A DNA stretch of 6,318 bases from Eubacteriales bacterium (GTDB taxonomy: Bacteria > Bacillota_A > Clostridia > Lachnospirales > Lachnospiraceae), in contig JAUNAE010000222.1 of NCBI GenBank assembly GCA_030527765.1, positions 1 through 6,318 of the forward strand, in the 5' to 3' direction. The translations under genes and the position numbers were made by a program. The notes beneath the pieces were generated by a model. That model was not told the DNA's origin. It saw only the letters and a list, made by a program, of their open reading frames with translations, and ran no database searches. Positions within the stretch are counted from its first letter, which is position 1. Every line of letters begins with the position of its first letter. Positions 1 through 5,084 of the stretch are shown one piece after another.

Positions 1-150
1 TATCTGCTTAGTGAGTATGCAAGATATTTTATGCAGCTGGATACCCGTGATAAACAGGTAGCGATTCAGCAGGTAAAGGCATTGGCAGATATAAAAGGAA
101 TTCGAGAAGGCGATGCGCTTCGTGATAAAAAGTGGGAAGACAAAGATTGA
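1..150 (+). CDS. C-terminal end of an unrecognised protein (partial)
   Basis: Frame 1 is open from the window edge to a TGA at 148-150 and gives the last 49 residues of a protein that starts upstream. The tail is rich in charged residues and looks helical (LSEYARYFMQLD, then QQVKALADIKGIREGD, ending KWEDKD). I see no catalytic motif or membrane segment. Such tails occur in small cytoplasmic regulators, including helix-turn-helix proteins, but the fragment is too short to assign a family. The reading frame is convincing because it is followed by a hairpin terminator (201-247) and then by a separate gene with its own ribosome site. An ORF on the opposite strand across the same bases has no ribosome site or recognisable family and was not called. 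Confidence 0.6.
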   Translation, partial: YLLSEYARYFMQLDTRDKQVAIQQVKALADIKGIREGDALRDKKWEDKD

Positions 151-176
151 ATTGAGTGATGGCATGTCCAGAGTAA

Positions 177-242
177 GACAGCCTTCCATGAGAATATGAG
201 CGACCGCAAGGCTGTCAGAAACACACTGATGCTTTGCGGTCG
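177..242 (+). promoter_or_regulatory. Two interlocking inverted repeats: possible pseudoknot or attenuator
   Basis: Stem 1 pairs GACAGCCTT (177-185) with AAGGCTGTC (208-216). Stem 2 pairs CGACCGCAA (201-209) with TTGCGGTCG (234-242). Both are perfect 9-bp matches. The left arm of stem 2 lies inside the loop of stem 1, and the two stems share only bases 208-209. That layout allows either an H-type pseudoknot or two competing hairpins, the second of which is the terminator. It lies in the 137-bp gap before the GAF/BTAD regulator gene, so it could tune read-through into that gene. The pairings are visible in the sequence; the regulatory role is inference. Confidence 0.5.
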
Positions 243-247
243 TTTTC
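201..247 (+). terminator. Rho-independent terminator after the first gene
   Basis: A 9-bp GC-rich stem (CGACCGCAA with TTGCGGTCG) has a 24-nt loop and is followed at once by TTTTCTATT. It would end transcription of the gene at 1-150 before the regulator gene. The loop is longer than usual, and part of it can pair with the upstream arm at 177-185, so termination may be conditional. Confidence 0.55.
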
Positions 248-287
248 TATTAACGAGGCAGTGGTGCCGTGGGGGAGGTGAAGTCAA

Positions 288-1592
288 ATGACGAACGGCG
301 ATATGCAATTTTACAAGGATTTTCATGATGCACTCATAACATTAGAGAGTGAGATGCACAATGAGGAAGGGACGGATAATATCGTGAAGGCTTCTGTCCA
401 GGCTACTTATGATTTTTATGATGCGGACTGGGCAGGCATCCTTATAGCAGATCCGGTAACAAAGATGTGGTCTCCGGCCATTTGGCTGAGCAGAAGAACT
501 GGATGGAATAGCGAAACATTGTTTGATGAGTATGAGGTATTCGAGGACTATCCGCAGTGGGTGGAATCACTACGAAAAGGTCATCCGGTGATTATTGAGG
601 ATGTGAGTAAGCTTACCGATCTTTCAGAAGCTGAGATTCGCAACTATAAGAAGTTGAAGGTTATCGGTGTTATTGGTACGCCGTTTGGAGAAAGACCTAC
701 TGGATTCATGGTAGTAAAGAATCCGCGCCGTTACAAAACCAATCCGGATTTTGCGAAGATGATGACCTTCGTCGGCTTGTCTACGCTGTATCTGGATGAG
801 CTGTTCAACGTCATGGAGATGATCCGCCATTCAGATCAGGATAATCAGCAGTCCGGCGATAGTGTTCGTATCAACCTGTTTGGCGTACCGGAGATTCAGA
901 ATGCTTATGGAAGTACCGATGCAACCCAGTACAAATCGCAGCAGGGATGGGAATTGATTGTCTACCTTGCTTTGATGCGGAAGGCTGTTCCGTCAAAACT
1001 GATTGCAGAAAAGCTTTGGCCGGACCAGAATTTAAAGGATAAGACCGATGCGGTACGAGGCATTCGTTATCGCTTCATCAAGAATCTTTCCTACCTGAAT
1101 ATCGGCAACATTCTCAAGTCTTCAGATAACAAGACCGGCTATATGATTAACACAGATTGCCCGGTCAGCATCGATGTATGGGAATTTGAGGATCTGGTTG
1201 GTGCCGCAAAGCTCGCAAGAGATATTCTCAAGAAAATCGATCTGTTGAAGCAGGCGGTTTCTCTGTATCGAGGGACAATCTTTCAGGAGATAGCGGATAA
1301 GGAATGGTTGATGGCGTATGCTATGCGTTATGATGCCATTTATGAAAGTGTAGTTCTGGAATTATTGGAATCTCTGGATAAAGTGAAGGATTACGAGGCG
1401 ATGCACTTTTACGCGCTGGAGGCCATGAAGCATATGACGGGTAATGTATCGCTCTATTACTGGATGATCAGAGCGCTGGAAGGGATCGGTTCCAAGGGAA
1501 TGTTAAAAAATCAGATGGATCTGATTAAGGGTCACCTGAACAGCAGCGAGTATGCGGAACTGATTAAAAAGCTGGGCGATGAATACGAATGA
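288..1592 (+). CDS. GAF-like sensor / winged-helix / BTAD transcriptional activator (SARP-like)
   Basis: This 434-residue protein is probably a cytoplasmic one-component transcription activator. Residues about 15-175 resemble a GAF-type ligand-sensing fold (WAGILIAD near 48-55, VIGVIGTPFG near 125-134, GFMVVKN near 139-145). Residues about 193-290 look like a PhoB/OmpR-type winged helix: a strand (VRINLFG), then WELIVYLALMRKAVPSKLIA, then AEKLWPD, a DAVRGIRYRFIKNL recognition region and a TGYMIN wing. Residues about 295-430 are helical and resemble the BTAD domain of SARP/AfsR regulators (VDVWEF-like start, then LYRGTIFQEI and EWLMAYAMRYD). The ATG at 288 has GGAGGTG at 274-280, 7 nt upstream. 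The stop is followed at once by the heptamer array that I infer to be its binding site. SARPs and PhoB also bind direct heptamer repeats, which supports the link. The signal it senses is unknown. Confidence 0.8.
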   Translation: MTNGDMQFYKDFHDALITLESEMHNEEGTDNIVKASVQATYDFYDADWAGILIADPVTKMWSPAIWLSRRTGWNSETLFDEYEVFEDYPQWVESLRKGHPVIIEDVSKLTDLSEAEIRNYKKLKVIGVIGTPFGERPTGFMVVKNPRRYKTNPDFAKMMTFVGLSTLYLDELFNVMEMIRHSDQDNQQSGDSVRINLFGVPEIQNAYGSTDATQYKSQQGWELIVYLALMRKAVPSKLIAEKLWPDQNLKDKTDAVRGIRYRFIKNLSYLNIGNILKSSDNKTGYMINTDCPVSIDVWEFEDLVGAAKLARDILKKIDLLKQAVSLYRGTIFQEIADKEWLMAYAMRYDAIYESVVLELLESLDKVKDYEAMHFYALEAMKHMTGNVSLYYWMIRALEGIGSKGMLKNQMDLIKGHLNSSEYAELIKKLGDEYE

Positions 1593-1711
1593 TTCCACGA
1601 AAATCTTACTTACACGCACTCTTACACGGTAAATTCCACGTACGCTTACACATGAAATGCTAGTTACACGCTTAATTACACGGTGGCTTCCACGTACTCT
1701 TACACGTGCAG
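1593..1711 (+). repeat. Array of nine TTMCACG heptamers, mostly at 12-bp spacing
   Basis: TTACACG or close variants start at 1593, 1610, 1622, 1634, 1646, 1664, 1676, 1688 and 1700. Five are TTACACG, three TTCCACG (1593, 1634, 1688) and one TTACACA (1646). From 1610 there are two four-unit blocks, each in the order TTACAC, TTACAC, TTCCAC, TTACAC at exactly 12 bp, separated by 6 extra bases. Block 2 is offset 54 bp from block 1 and matches it at 37 of 48 positions, including spacer bases (TTCCACGTAC in both third units). The copy at 1593 plus a TTAC at 1606 looks like the worn end of an earlier block. The array begins directly after the regulator stop codon and ends 9 bp before an extended -10 box. 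It is best explained as an activator operator; replication iterons are a weaker alternative. Confidence 0.85.
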
Positions 1712-1712
1712 T

Positions 1713-1721
1713 TGATATGAT
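1713..1721 (+). promoter_or_regulatory. Extended -10 promoter element downstream of the array
   Basis: TGATATGAT fits the extended -10 form TGN-TATGAT. No usable -35 hexamer sits 16-18 bp upstream; that position is inside the heptamer array. The last heptamer ends at 1706, 9 bp before the -10 hexamer at 1716. Established knowledge: PhoB and SARP activators bind direct repeats that replace the -35 box and end roughly 8-10 bp before the -10. The geometry therefore suggests an activator-dependent promoter with a start near 1728. Confidence 0.6.
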
Positions 1722-1751
1722 ATTTCTTGCAAAGACATATTTGCAAGAAAT
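1722..1751 (+). promoter_or_regulatory. Perfect 12-bp palindrome over the predicted start site
   Basis: ATTTCTTGCAAA (1722-1733) is the exact reverse complement of TTTGCAAGAAAT (1740-1751), with a 6-bp centre GACATA. It directly abuts the -10 box, and its left arm spans the predicted transcription start (about 1728). A repressor bound here would block initiation. The XRE protein encoded at 1907-2194 is the obvious candidate, by inference only. If transcription starts a few bases earlier, the same bases would instead form a stable 5' hairpin on the RNA. Confidence 0.55.
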
Positions 1752-1842
1752 CTTATGGATCGGCAGGAGTGTTCTCACCGGGAAGAAGATATGGGACGAA
1801 TGTTTTTGCAGCAATGCAGAAGTGTTCGTCCCTTATTTTTTT
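1728..1842 (+). ncRNA. Predicted short RNA (about 115 nt) between array promoter and terminator
   Basis: Transcription from the extended -10 at 1713-1721 would start near 1728 and meet a strong terminator at 1793-1842, giving an RNA of about 115 nt. The segment between holds no convincing gene. There is a possible small hairpin at 1761-1780 (CGG and GAG pairing with CTC and CCG around TGTT), with an exposed AGGAG at 1765-1769. An ATG at 1791 lies inside the terminator and is too far from AGGAG to be a normal start. It could be a trans-acting small RNA, or an attenuated leader for the XRE gene 65 bp beyond. I do not recognise a known RNA family. Confidence 0.5.
1793..1842 (+). terminator. Strong rho-independent terminator with GCAA tetraloop
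   Basis: GGGACGAA (1793-1800) pairs with TTCGTCCC (1825-1832). Pairing continues inward through G-U and A-U pairs to TGCA/TGCA around a GCAA loop (1811-1814), an uninterrupted stem of about 18 bp. The tail TTATTTTTTT follows at 1833-1842. It should end both the predicted short RNA and read-through from the regulator gene, for which no other terminator is visible. Confidence 0.85.
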
Positions 1843-1889
1843 GTAGCTACACCTTTCTTCGATTCGATGGATTTCGAATTTTGAAATTC
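1842..1889 (+). promoter_or_regulatory. Cluster of short palindromes before the XRE gene (candidate operators)
   Basis: Three inverted repeats lie between the terminator and the ribosome site: TGTAGCTACA (1842-1851), ATTCGA/TCGAAT (1862-1867 and 1874-1879), and GAATTT/AAATTC (1876-1881 and 1884-1889). The last overlaps an ATTTC/GAAAT pair (1871-1875 and 1883-1887), the same outer bases as the palindrome at 1722-1751. Self-repression of the XRE gene here is plausible but unproven. I cannot identify a convincing -35/-10 pair. Confidence 0.35.
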
Positions 1890-1906
1890 ATATCGGAGGA
1901 ATAAAA

Positions 1907-2194
1907 ATGTATTTTGATGCAGAACAGTGCGGACAGAGAGTTCGCGAACAGATAAAGGTAAGTGGATACACACAGGAGGAATTTGCAGAGAAGGTTCATA
2001 TCAGTCTGGCTCACTTGAAATATATCATGAGCGGGAACAGAAGATTCTCGATGGATACGCTGGTGGAAATCGCATGCACTCTGGACGTAAGTATTGATTA
2101 TCTGCTTCTGGGACAGGAGCGCAGACAGGTAGAGGCAAGGAATAAGCTTTTGAGTGTGATTGGGGAACTCTCCGCAATCGCACGAGAACTATGA
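1907..2194 (+). CDS. XRE-family (Cro/CI-type) helix-turn-helix regulator
   Basis: This 95-residue protein is mostly a single HTH_3 DNA-binding domain. Residues about 8-18 form helix 1 (CGQRVREQIKV). TQEEFAEKV (22-30) is helix 2 and SLAHLKYIMSG (33-43) is the recognition helix. RRFSMDTLVEIACTLDVSIDYLLLG (45-69) is the usual end of this fold, with the common family motif of a leucine-rich helix followed by DYLL. Residues 71-95 form one charged amphipathic helix that may serve for dimerisation. The ATG at 1907 follows GGAGGA (1895-1900) by 6 nt. Proteins this small usually act as repressors of mobile-element genes. Candidate operators are the palindromes at 1722-1751 and 1842-1889, by inference. 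The target genes and any inducing signal are unknown. Confidence 0.88.
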   Translation: MYFDAEQCGQRVREQIKVSGYTQEEFAEKVHISLAHLKYIMSGNRRFSMDTLVEIACTLDVSIDYLLLGQERRQVEARNKLLSVIGELSAIAREL

Positions 2195-2196
2195 GG

Positions 2197-2313
2197 ACTT
2201 GGTAATAGCCACTATAAGCCGACCAAGTAGCCACTCTCAGTGAACTGTAATTTGATCCCTTTTACAGTAAGCTTATACATGCAAGGACGCAAGTCCGAAG
2301 CAATCGTTCCTTG
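2197..2313 (+). other. Inverted and direct repeats downstream of the XRE gene
   Basis: This is the first part of a 485-bp stretch without a gene. It holds ACTTGGT/ACCAAGT (2197-2203 and 2222-2228), a direct repeat TAGCCACT at 2206 and 2228 (22-bp offset), CACT/AGTG around CTC (2232-2242), ACTGTAA/TTACAGT (2244-2250 and 2262-2268), GGAC-GCAA-GTCC (2285-2296) and CAAGGA/TCCTTG (2282-2287 and 2308-2313). None has a run of T after it, so these are not typical terminators. They may be the 5' part of a structured transcript or protein-binding sites. Function unknown. Confidence 0.4.
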
Positions 2314-2344
2314 AAAACTGAATACCATTCAATTCGGTACTTTA

Positions 2345-2632
2345 CTGATAAGAAGAGCCTTCGACAGCACGCCATGATGTCCATCGGGACGATAGCGGAA
2401 TCGCTGAAGCAAATGTCGGGTAGCACTCGGCGGTGGCAGTGACTCTTATCAGGGACAATGATACTTCCGTAATTCGCGGTCCGGCCATAATGCAGGCGGG
2501 ATGGTTAGACTCCAATGAGACAGGTGCGCTGCCTGTTGCCGATTTGAAATCCCAGACTTCCGGGGTACAGGAAAAATACAGGAAGAATCATATCAGTAGA
2601 AAGAATTGCGGATGGTGCATACTGTCCGCAGT
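2345..2632 (+). ncRNA. Candidate structured non-coding RNA of unknown family
   Basis: A perfect 9-bp pair CTGATAAGA/TCTTATCAG (2345-2353 and 2444-2452) closes a 90-nt multi-branched domain. Inside are CGACA/TGTCG (2362-2366 and 2414-2418), GTCC-ATCG-GGAC (2379-2390), AGCG-GAAT-CGCT (2394-2405) and CACT/AGTG (2424-2427 and 2438-2441). The loop of that last hairpin can pair with CACGCC at 2368-2373, a possible pseudoknot. A second domain has GGGAT/ATCCC (2498-2502 and 2549-2553) enclosing ACAGG/CCTGT (2520-2524 and 2532-2536). A third hairpin pairs TGCGGA (2607-2612) with TCCGCA (2625-2630), and G-U and A-U pairs extend it to 2605-2632. Frames here lack ribosome sites and recognisable proteins. 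I do not recognise an RNA family, and the ends are uncertain. Confidence 0.45.
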
Positions 2633-2679
2633 CTTTATCCATACAATATTATTTTTCAGTTATGGGATTGGAGATTTGA

Positions 2680-3111
2680 ATGATGAAAGAAGATTGGATT
2701 TATCGAAGAGGAGATCTGTATCTTGCCAATTTAGGAAAACCGGTTGGATCTAGACAGGGAGGAGTTCGTCCCGTGGTTGTTCTCCAGAATAATGTTGGAA
2801 ATTATTTTTCGACGACGATTACCGTGGCACCGCTTACCACAAAGGTGGGAAAGAAGGTGAAGCAGCCGACACATTATTTCATACGAGAGGCAAAAGGATT
2901 GGAATATCCGTCCATGGTACTTGGAGAGCAGGTCATGACTTTGGATAAGATGAGAGTAATCAAATATATCGGAAAGGTCACAAAAGGGCAGATGCGTCAT
3001 ATTGATCGGGCTGTGAAAGTACAGCTTGGCTACTTCTTGGATGATTACAAAGAACGAGATGACATGCGATGGCCTGTCGGGGCAGGAGGTGATGATGGTG
3101 AGAAGAAATGA
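2680..3111 (+). CDS. MazF/PemK-type endoribonuclease toxin
   Basis: This 143-residue protein matches the MazF/PemK fold throughout: RRGDLYLANLGKPVGSRQGG (9-28), VRPVVVLQNNVGNYFS (29-44), TITVAPLTT (46-54), PTHYFI (63-68) and GEQVMTLDKMRV (82-93). Aligned by eye to the Bacillus MazF family, Arg30 and Thr53 correspond to the catalytic Arg25 and Thr48, so the enzyme is probably an active sequence-specific mRNA RNase. About 20 extra charged residues follow the usual end. The ATG at 2680 is 6 nt from TGGAG (2669-2673); the adjacent ATG at 2683 is equally possible. No MazE-like antitoxin gene precedes it. Instead, an 83-residue gene overlaps its 3' end by 17 bp. It could be a true toxin held in check by that partner, or an element-borne RNase used for regulation. 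Confidence 0.88.
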   Translation: MMKEDWIYRRGDLYLANLGKPVGSRQGGVRPVVVLQNNVGNYFSTTITVAPLTTKVGKKVKQPTHYFIREAKGLEYPSMVLGEQVMTLDKMRVIKYIGKVTKGQMRHIDRAVKVQLGYFLDDYKERDDMRWPVGAGGDDGEKK

Positions 3112-3346
3112 ATTCAGTTTCCAGCACACAGATATCAGGGAGATCGATCCGGCAGAACTTGTGGATCGAAAAGATATTCATATCAATAAGAAGCTTCCAA
3201 GAGATAAGCGTATGGCAGATTTTATGAGACAGACAAGGAATCATCCGGATTGCATCATCATTGATGGTGTGATTGTTCTCAGCCGATTTGCGGATACAGA
3301 GACAACCATTGAAGATCGGATCAGTGCTGCCATTCGAAATGCGTGA
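3095..3346 (+). CDS. Small conserved-type protein overlapping mazF-like gene (DUF6870-like?)
   Basis: The predicted product is 83 residues, acidic-basic and soluble. The ATG at 3095 (or 3092, giving one more Met) follows AGGAGG (3084-3089) and overlaps the end of the RNase gene by 17 bp, which implies translational coupling. The open frame extends back to an ATG at 3026, but that start has no comparable ribosome site. The pattern IDPAELVDRKDIHIN..LPRDKRMADFMRQTRN (17-49) then VIVLSRFADTETTIEDRISAAI (59-80) is one I associate from memory with short proteins of clostridial mobile elements, possibly DUF6870. That family name needs a profile search. No known catalytic residues are seen. Its place next to an RNase that lacks MazE makes an antitoxin or accessory role conceivable, without direct evidence. 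Confidence 0.72.
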   Translation: MVRRNEFSFQHTDIREIDPAELVDRKDIHINKKLPRDKRMADFMRQTRNHPDCIIIDGVIVLSRFADTETTIEDRISAAIRNA

Positions 3347-3399
3347 AGTTGTGATTTAACATCGTGGTGTTTTTTCGGGAGAGACGATATCCTTGCAGT

Positions 3400-3420
3400 A
3401 GAGAGCGAAAGCTCTCTTTT
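3400..3420 (+). terminator. Hairpin terminator with GAAA tetraloop
   Basis: AGAGAGC (3400-3406) and GCTCTCT (3411-3417) form a perfect 7-bp stem around GAAA, followed by TTTG then TTATAT. It separates the RNase/small-protein pair from the recombinase genes. The U-tract is short, so partial read-through is likely. No clear promoter is seen between it and the recombinase start at 3456. Confidence 0.65.
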
Positions 3421-3455
3421 GTTATATCTGGAGTTTTTTAAGGAGGTTAAGCGAT

Positions 3456-5081
3456 ATGGCAGAAAAGATATGGAATGTTGCTGCTTACACGCGTCTTTCC
3501 CGTGAGGATGGTGACAAGGAAGAAAGCAACTCAATCGGAAGTCAGAAAGCAATGATTCGTGACTTCATTGCCGGCAAAGAGGATATGGTCATTGTTCATG
3601 AATATGTGGACGATGGTTATTCCGGCGTCAATTTTGAACGTCCTGGCTTTAAACAGATGATGGAGGATATCAAAGCAAAAGAAGTAGATTGCATCATCTG
3701 TAAGGACTTATCAAGATTCGCAAGAAACTATATTGATTCCGGACGATATCTGGAAAAGATATTTCCCTTCATGGGTGTTCGCTTCATTGCAATTAATGAT
3801 AACTATGATTCCAATGGAGAGAAATCGCAGTCAGATTCCTTGATTATTCCGTTCAAGAACTTAATCAATGATGCGTACTGTAAGGATATTTCTATGAAAA
3901 TCCGCTCTCAGTTGGATATCAAAAGAAAGATGGGAGATTTCATCGGTTCCTTCTGCACCTATGGTTATAAGAAAGCAGAAGAGAATAAGAACAAGCTTTT
4001 GATTGATGAAGAGGCGGCCAGAGTGGTAGAGATGATCTTCCGCTTGCGCCTGCAGGGTATGAGCAATAGCAGAATCGCGGACAAATTAAATGCCATGGGC
4101 ATCTTAAGCCCGATGGAATATAAGGTGTCGCAGGGACTTAACTATCGCTCAGGATTCCGCACAAATGCCGAAGGGAAATGGAATGCAGTAGCAATCCAGA
4201 GGATTCTGACCAATGAGCTGTATGTCGGCACATTGATTCAGCACAAACGTGGCACACCAAACTATAAGGTGAAGAAGGAAATCCGCTATGAAGAAAACGA
4301 GTGGATTGTGATTCCAAAGAATCATGAACCGATTGTGGATCAGATTGATTTTGATACCGTGCAGTCTCTGTTATTTCGGGATGTGAGAGTGGCTCCGGAA
4401 AAAGAAGAGGTTCATCTGTTTTCCGGCTATGTGTATTGCGGGGATTGCGGTCATACGATGATCCGCAAGACCGTTCCTGCAAAAGGAAAGAAATACAATT
4501 ATCTGGTTTGTTCCTGGAACCGCTCCAAACAGGGGTGTGCACCACATAGCTTCAGCGAAAAGAAACTGGAAAAAATCGTTTTCACTCTGGTAAGAGATCA
4601 CATCGATCAGATTTGTGAGATTGACAGAGTCATGGAGTATATTTCCTCTCTTCCGGAGAATCAGCGTGAGGTCATCAGCTACGAAGCACAGATTACCAAA
4701 CGAAAAGAGGAACTTCAGAGATATCAGGATTTGAAACTGAATCTCTACAGTGATATGGCGGATGGCATTATCAGCAAAGAAGAATATCTGGAGTTTCGAG
4801 CCGGTTATGACCGAAAGATTGCATCAGCACAGAAATCGATTGTGCAGTTGCAGGATGAACGCACACAGGCGATTCGCAATAACGAGGAAGAAGTTCCATG
4901 GATACAGATGTTTAAGCAGTATCAGAACATCACGGAATTACACCGCAACGTCCTTGTGAACCTGATTGAACGGATTCTGGTGTTCGATGCCAATCATGTA
5001 GAAGTACATTTCCGCTATCAGGATAAATTCCGTAGTGCACTGGATTATATCAATCGTTTTGAGAATGTGAGGGAGGCGTAA
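3456..5081 (+). CDS. Large serine recombinase 1 (site-specific integrase/excisionase)
   Basis: This 541-residue enzyme would cut and rejoin DNA at element attachment sites through a phosphoserine link. Residues 6-150 are the resolvase catalytic domain. Ser15 in YTRLS is the expected nucleophile with Arg13. YSGVNFERPGF (55-65) and KDLSRFARN (83-91, Arg87 and Arg90) are the other hallmark motifs. Residues about 165-270 are the recombinase domain (TYGYKK, WNAVAIQRILTNELYVG). A zinc ribbon has Cys328, Cys331, Cys352 and Cys361. A coiled coil spans about 410-470, with a DUF4368-like end (EVPWIQMFKQYQNITEL). The length is normal and the protein appears intact. AAGGAGG (3440-3446) lies 9 nt before the ATG. 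The next recombinase starts 3 bp after the stop, so the two are probably one operon. Attachment sites cannot be identified in this window. Confidence 0.93.
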   Translation: MAEKIWNVAAYTRLSREDGDKEESNSIGSQKAMIRDFIAGKEDMVIVHEYVDDGYSGVNFERPGFKQMMEDIKAKEVDCIICKDLSRFARNYIDSGRYLEKIFPFMGVRFIAINDNYDSNGEKSQSDSLIIPFKNLINDAYCKDISMKIRSQLDIKRKMGDFIGSFCTYGYKKAEENKNKLLIDEEAARVVEMIFRLRLQGMSNSRIADKLNAMGILSPMEYKVSQGLNYRSGFRTNAEGKWNAVAIQRILTNELYVGTLIQHKRGTPNYKVKKEIRYEENEWIVIPKNHEPIVDQIDFDTVQSLLFRDVRVAPEKEEVHLFSGYVYCGDCGHTMIRKTVPAKGKKYNYLVCSWNRSKQGCAPHSFSEKKLEKIVFTLVRDHIDQICEIDRVMEYISSLPENQREVISYEAQITKRKEELQRYQDLKLNLYSDMADGIISKEEYLEFRAGYDRKIASAQKSIVQLQDERTQAIRNNEEEVPWIQMFKQYQNITELHRNVLVNLIERILVFDANHVEVHFRYQDKFRSALDYINRFENVREA

Positions 5082-5084
5082 GAA

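Noticed and set aside
1593..1711. Heptamer array as replication iterons or a CRISPR-like array
   Set aside because: No replication initiator or cas gene in the window; units of 12 bp are too short for CRISPR, and placement against an extended -10 box fits an operator better.
1726..1810. Alternative pairing of TGCAAA (1728-1733) with TTTGCA in the terminator as an antiterminator
   Set aside because: Only about 6 bp and far weaker than either the 12-bp palindrome or the 18-bp terminator stem it would need to displace.
1503..1814. Reverse-strand frame with repeated Val-Arg residues
   Set aside because: The repeated residues simply reflect the heptamer array read backwards (CGTGTAA); no start signal or family.
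1657..1884. Open frame of 75 codons across the heptamer array and terminator
   Set aside because: No good ribosome site; its sequence is dictated by the repeats and by the terminator hairpin, so it is probably not translated.
2433..2753. Open frame of 106 codons starting with GTG
   Set aside because: No ribosome site, no recognisable family, runs out of frame into the clear MazF-like gene, and lies over strongly paired bases that look like RNA structure.
3026..3094. Longer start for the small protein after the MazF-like gene
   Set aside because: It would lie deep inside the RNase gene without a comparable ribosome site; AGGAGG at 3084-3089 points to 3092 or 3095.
3347..3455. Recombinase attachment site next to the first recombinase gene
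   Set aside because: Large serine recombinase sites often lie near the gene, but no diagnostic repeat is visible and the element end is not in the window.
3485..3491. A tenth TTACACG copy inside the first recombinase gene
   Set aside because: A single isolated copy formed by the Tyr-Thr codons of the conserved catalytic motif; no neighbours at 12-bp spacing.
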